This document shows, piece after piece, positions 6,232 to 7,924 of a stretch of 7,924 bases of DNA. The translations under genes were made by a program, and so were the position numbers. The stretch is from Deltaproteobacteria bacterium (GTDB taxonomy: Bacteria > Desulfobacterota > Desulfobacteria > Desulfobacterales > ETH-SRB1): assembly GCA_030627475.1 (NCBI GenBank), contig DAOURZ010000050.1:1-7924 (forward strand), written 5' to 3'. The notes beneath the pieces were generated by a model. The model worked only from the letters and a program-made list of their open reading frames with translations, had not been told where the DNA came from and did no database searches. How positions within the stretch are numbered: position 1 is the stretch's first letter; every line of letters begins with the position of its first letter.

Positions 6232-7359
6232 ATGTATACAAAATTCTATAGCTTAAAATGCAAACCGTTTGAACTTTTGCCTGATCCCCGGTTTCTTTAC
6301 GCGAGCAAGAACCATGATCTGGCTCTTACTCATCTTGAGTATGGGATCATGGATAATAAAGGTTTTATTGTACTTACAGGGGATGTAGGTACGGGCAAAA
6401 CCACGCTCATTAATTTTTTCCTCAGCAAAATTACTACTGATGTTAATACTGCTTTTATATTCAATACTAATATTGATCCAGCTACCTTTCTGGAAATGGT
6501 GGCAAACGATTTTAGTCTGCATATTCCTGACACTCGTCGGTCTACCCTCTACGATAGTCTCTATCGGTTTCTTCTGGATGAGCATATACACGGACGACGC
6601 TCCGTGCTTATCATTGATGAAGCGCAAAACATGCCTCAGGAGACTCTGGAAGAGGTACGAATGCTCTCTAATTTTGAGACAGAGGAAAGCTATCTTCTAC
6701 AGATCATTATAGTCGGTCAGCCCCAGTTGCGACAACGTCTGAATGATCCTGAGCTGGCCCAGTTAACACAACGGATTTCCGTTTATTACCATCTCGCCCC
6801 TTTGGAAAAATCAGACATCAGCCAGTATATTAAACATAGATTAAAGGTGAGTGGTTACCCTTTTCCTGACTTGCTTTTTACCAGCGATGCCATAGAAAAA
6901 ATATATGATTATACAAACGGTGTGCCCAGGTTGATTAGTTCCATCTGTGACACAGCACTTGTGTATGGCTATGCTGATGAGATTAAAACCATAGATGCGA
7001 ATATAATAAAACGAGTTATTAAAAACAGGGGCATTGATCCCGGTATTCAGTATGAAGAGGAAAGAGTAAGCAGGAATATTAAAGCATTGCCAGAAAAGGA
7101 AGGAACAATTAACTCAAGAGCCAGGATCGAAAATAACATCTACTCGGAAATTTCAGATATCCGGCAACGCCTCAATAACATTGAACAGAGAACGAGTAAA
7201 TTAGAGAACGTCAAGACCCATCAGACAGTTTCCAAGCTCATCAAATGGCTTAAAAAAATGCTGAAAGAGAATCAGAGGTTGAAGGAAGCATACAAGGCCT
7301 CGGTGAAATCCAGGCTTGATAATCAGAAAGACTCCGGCACTATCAATAAAGATCTTTAG
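6232..7359 (+). CDS. ExeA-like AAA ATPase of the XrtA/PEP-CTERM locus type
   Basis: A predicted ATPase of the general-secretion ExeA/GspA-like AAA group, closest in layout to the putative secretion ATPase accompanying exosortase A loci (TIGR03015 type). The N-terminus MYTKFYSLKCKPFELLPDPRFLY (residues 1-23) has the family pattern F-x5-PF-x3-PDPxF/Y. Walker A is GDVGTGKTT (50-58) and Walker B is VLIIDEAQ (125-132). VGQPQL (161-166) and LTQRISVYYHLAPL (178-191) follow, then the lid region ending NGVPRLISSICDTALV (229-244). After about residue 270 comes a polar tail with a probable short coiled coil (296-326) and a very basic helix (335-361). There is no membrane segment. ATG 6232 has no good Shine-Dalgarno, but the conserved N-terminus leaves no later start possible. 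It lies 60 bases after the kinase and is last in the operon. Its substrate is unknown; a role in polymer or PEP-CTERM protein handling at the envelope is inference. Confidence 0.9.
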   Translation: MYTKFYSLKCKPFELLPDPRFLYASKNHDLALTHLEYGIMDNKGFIVLTGDVGTGKTTLINFFLSKITTDVNTAFIFNTNIDPATFLEMVANDFSLHIPDTRRSTLYDSLYRFLLDEHIHGRRSVLIIDEAQNMPQETLEEVRMLSNFETEESYLLQIIIVGQPQLRQRLNDPELAQLTQRISVYYHLAPLEKSDISQYIKHRLKVSGYPFPDLLFTSDAIEKIYDYTNGVPRLISSICDTALVYGYADEIKTIDANIIKRVIKNRGIDPGIQYEEERVSRNIKALPEKEGTINSRARIENNIYSEISDIRQRLNNIEQRTSKLENVKTHQTVSKLIKWLKKMLKENQRLKEAYKASVKSRLDNQKDSGTINKDL

Positions 7360-7392
7360 GAACGTGGACACAGAGGGGACAGGATAGTTTTT

Positions 7393-7924
7393 TTATAGAG
7401 ATTTACGTTGAGATTTCAGGTATCCGATATAGAATATATTGGTTGCAATGCCTACTGCTGTGCCCAACATATTGTTAAACATATCCACGAGCGAGGAATG
7501 TCGTGTCAGTGAGAAATACTGCAATGATTCAATACCAAATGTGAAGAGCGTTCCTGTTATGAAAACAAATGCTGCGGTTTTCAGCGATGATTTACAGTGA
7601 CGTCGGAGTGCGGCATGCAAGAGAAACCCTATGGGAATAAAAATGATAATATTCAGAATGACGTCCCCAAACAAATTTGAATTTTTGGAAAACAATCCAT
7701 AGGAAAAATCCAGATAGGATTTTTTTTGGGTTTGGATTGCAGGGGGAATATACAAATCCAATGGGGTTTTGGTTTCACCGCTGTCACCAATCCTGTCTCC
7801 GTGTCGTTCCTCAAATAAATAACGGGCGACCAAGCCTTCAGACGTACGACACATTTGTTCTTTGGATCTTGATTCTGATAACCATCCGGCAAGATAATTC
7901 TGATGAATTTCCTTTTCAGCCAAT
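7393..7924 (-). CDS. LamG-VanZ fusion protein, C-terminal part (5' end outside window)
   Basis: The frame is open to the right edge, and its first usable codon there is only a TTG, so this is most likely the 3' portion of a longer gene. Counting from that TTG, residues 1-60 resemble the end of a LamG/concanavalin-like module plus linker: IHQNYLAGW (6-14), EGLVARYLFEERHGD (29-43) and PLDLYIPP (54-61). Residues about 84-168 are the VanZ-like membrane domain: GDVILNIIIFIPIGF (86-100), a helix around 115-128, then the motif E132/Q135, R141, D147, N150, G154 and G158, which is the conserved VanZ acidic/polar pattern. VanZ gives teicoplanin resistance in enterococci, but most family members are of unknown function. 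VanZ genes occur near exosortase loci, which fits here. It converges on the ATPase gene with 33 bases between stop codons. Confidence 0.78.
   Translation of the reverse strand, partial: LAEKEIHQNYLAGWLSESRSKEQMCRTSEGLVARYLFEERHGDRIGDSGETKTPLDLYIPPAIQTQKKSYLDFSYGLFSKNSNLFGDVILNIIIFIPIGFLLHAALRRHCKSSLKTAAFVFITGTLFTFGIESLQYFSLTRHSSLVDMFNNMLGTAVGIATNIFYIGYLKSQRKSL

Noticed and set aside
6209..6235. TTGACT (6209-6214) before the ATPase gene, a possible promoter
   Set aside because: Any -10 candidate at 15-18 bases overlaps or follows the ATG at 6232.
7360..7394. Gap between the convergent genes with GGACACAGAGGGGACAGG and a T-run (7388-7394), a possible terminator or transposon remnant
   Set aside because: No self-complementary stem precedes the T-run. 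The GGGGACAGG-like wording recalls dispersed intergenic repeats, but one short copy is not enough to call an element.

Overview
The window carries a compact six-gene, plus-strand exopolysaccharide synthesis and export operon (72-7359). It is followed by the 3' part of a convergent minus-strand gene (7393 to the right edge). A short perfect hairpin lies at the left edge. No stretch longer than about 65 bases is without a gene, apart from the 71-base left end. No tRNA, rRNA, CRISPR array or transposase was seen.

Layout: (1) a polyprenyl-phosphate sugar-1-phosphate transferase of the WecA/MraY superfamily with a long extra membrane region (72-1709); (2) a short periplasmic polysaccharide export (OPX/Wza-like) protein (1755-2327); (3) an outer-membrane beta-barrel (2369-3562); (4) a Wzz/GNVR-type chain-length and co-polymerase protein with a large coiled coil (3579-5288); (5) a stand-alone BY-kinase-like P-loop protein (5344-6171); (6) an ExeA-like AAA ATPase (6232-7359); (7) on the other strand, a LamG-VanZ protein whose N-terminus lies outside the window (7393-7924). 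Gaps within the operon are 16-60 bases, and no convincing internal promoter or terminator was found, so the six genes are probably co-transcribed.

How they work together (family knowledge plus inference): gene 1 would load the first sugar onto the lipid carrier in the inner membrane. The Wzz-like protein and the separate kinase would set polymerisation and chain length. The short OPX protein and the beta-barrel would form the route across periplasm and outer membrane. The AAA ATPase has the N-terminal and Walker signatures of the ATPase found beside exosortase A (XrtA)/PEP-CTERM loci. The gene order transferase, export protein, barrel, chain-length protein, kinase, ATPase is typical of those loci. 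No exosortase, Wzx flippase, Wzy polymerase or further glycosyltransferase is present, so the rest of the locus should lie outside the window.

Organism: a Gram-negative (diderm) bacterium, shown by the outer-membrane barrel and OPX protein. The moderately AT-rich composition, ATG starts with mixed-quality Shine-Dalgarno sites, and the XrtA-type locus with a LamG-VanZ gene suggest Desulfobacterota (deltaproteobacteria) or a related group. This is inference from style, not from a marker gene. The window is mostly a recognisable system. The less ordinary points are the C-terminal membrane extension on the transferase, the duplicated YSxxHPxV element in the chain-length protein, the kinase without a tyrosine cluster, the paired short OPX and barrel, and the left-edge palindrome.
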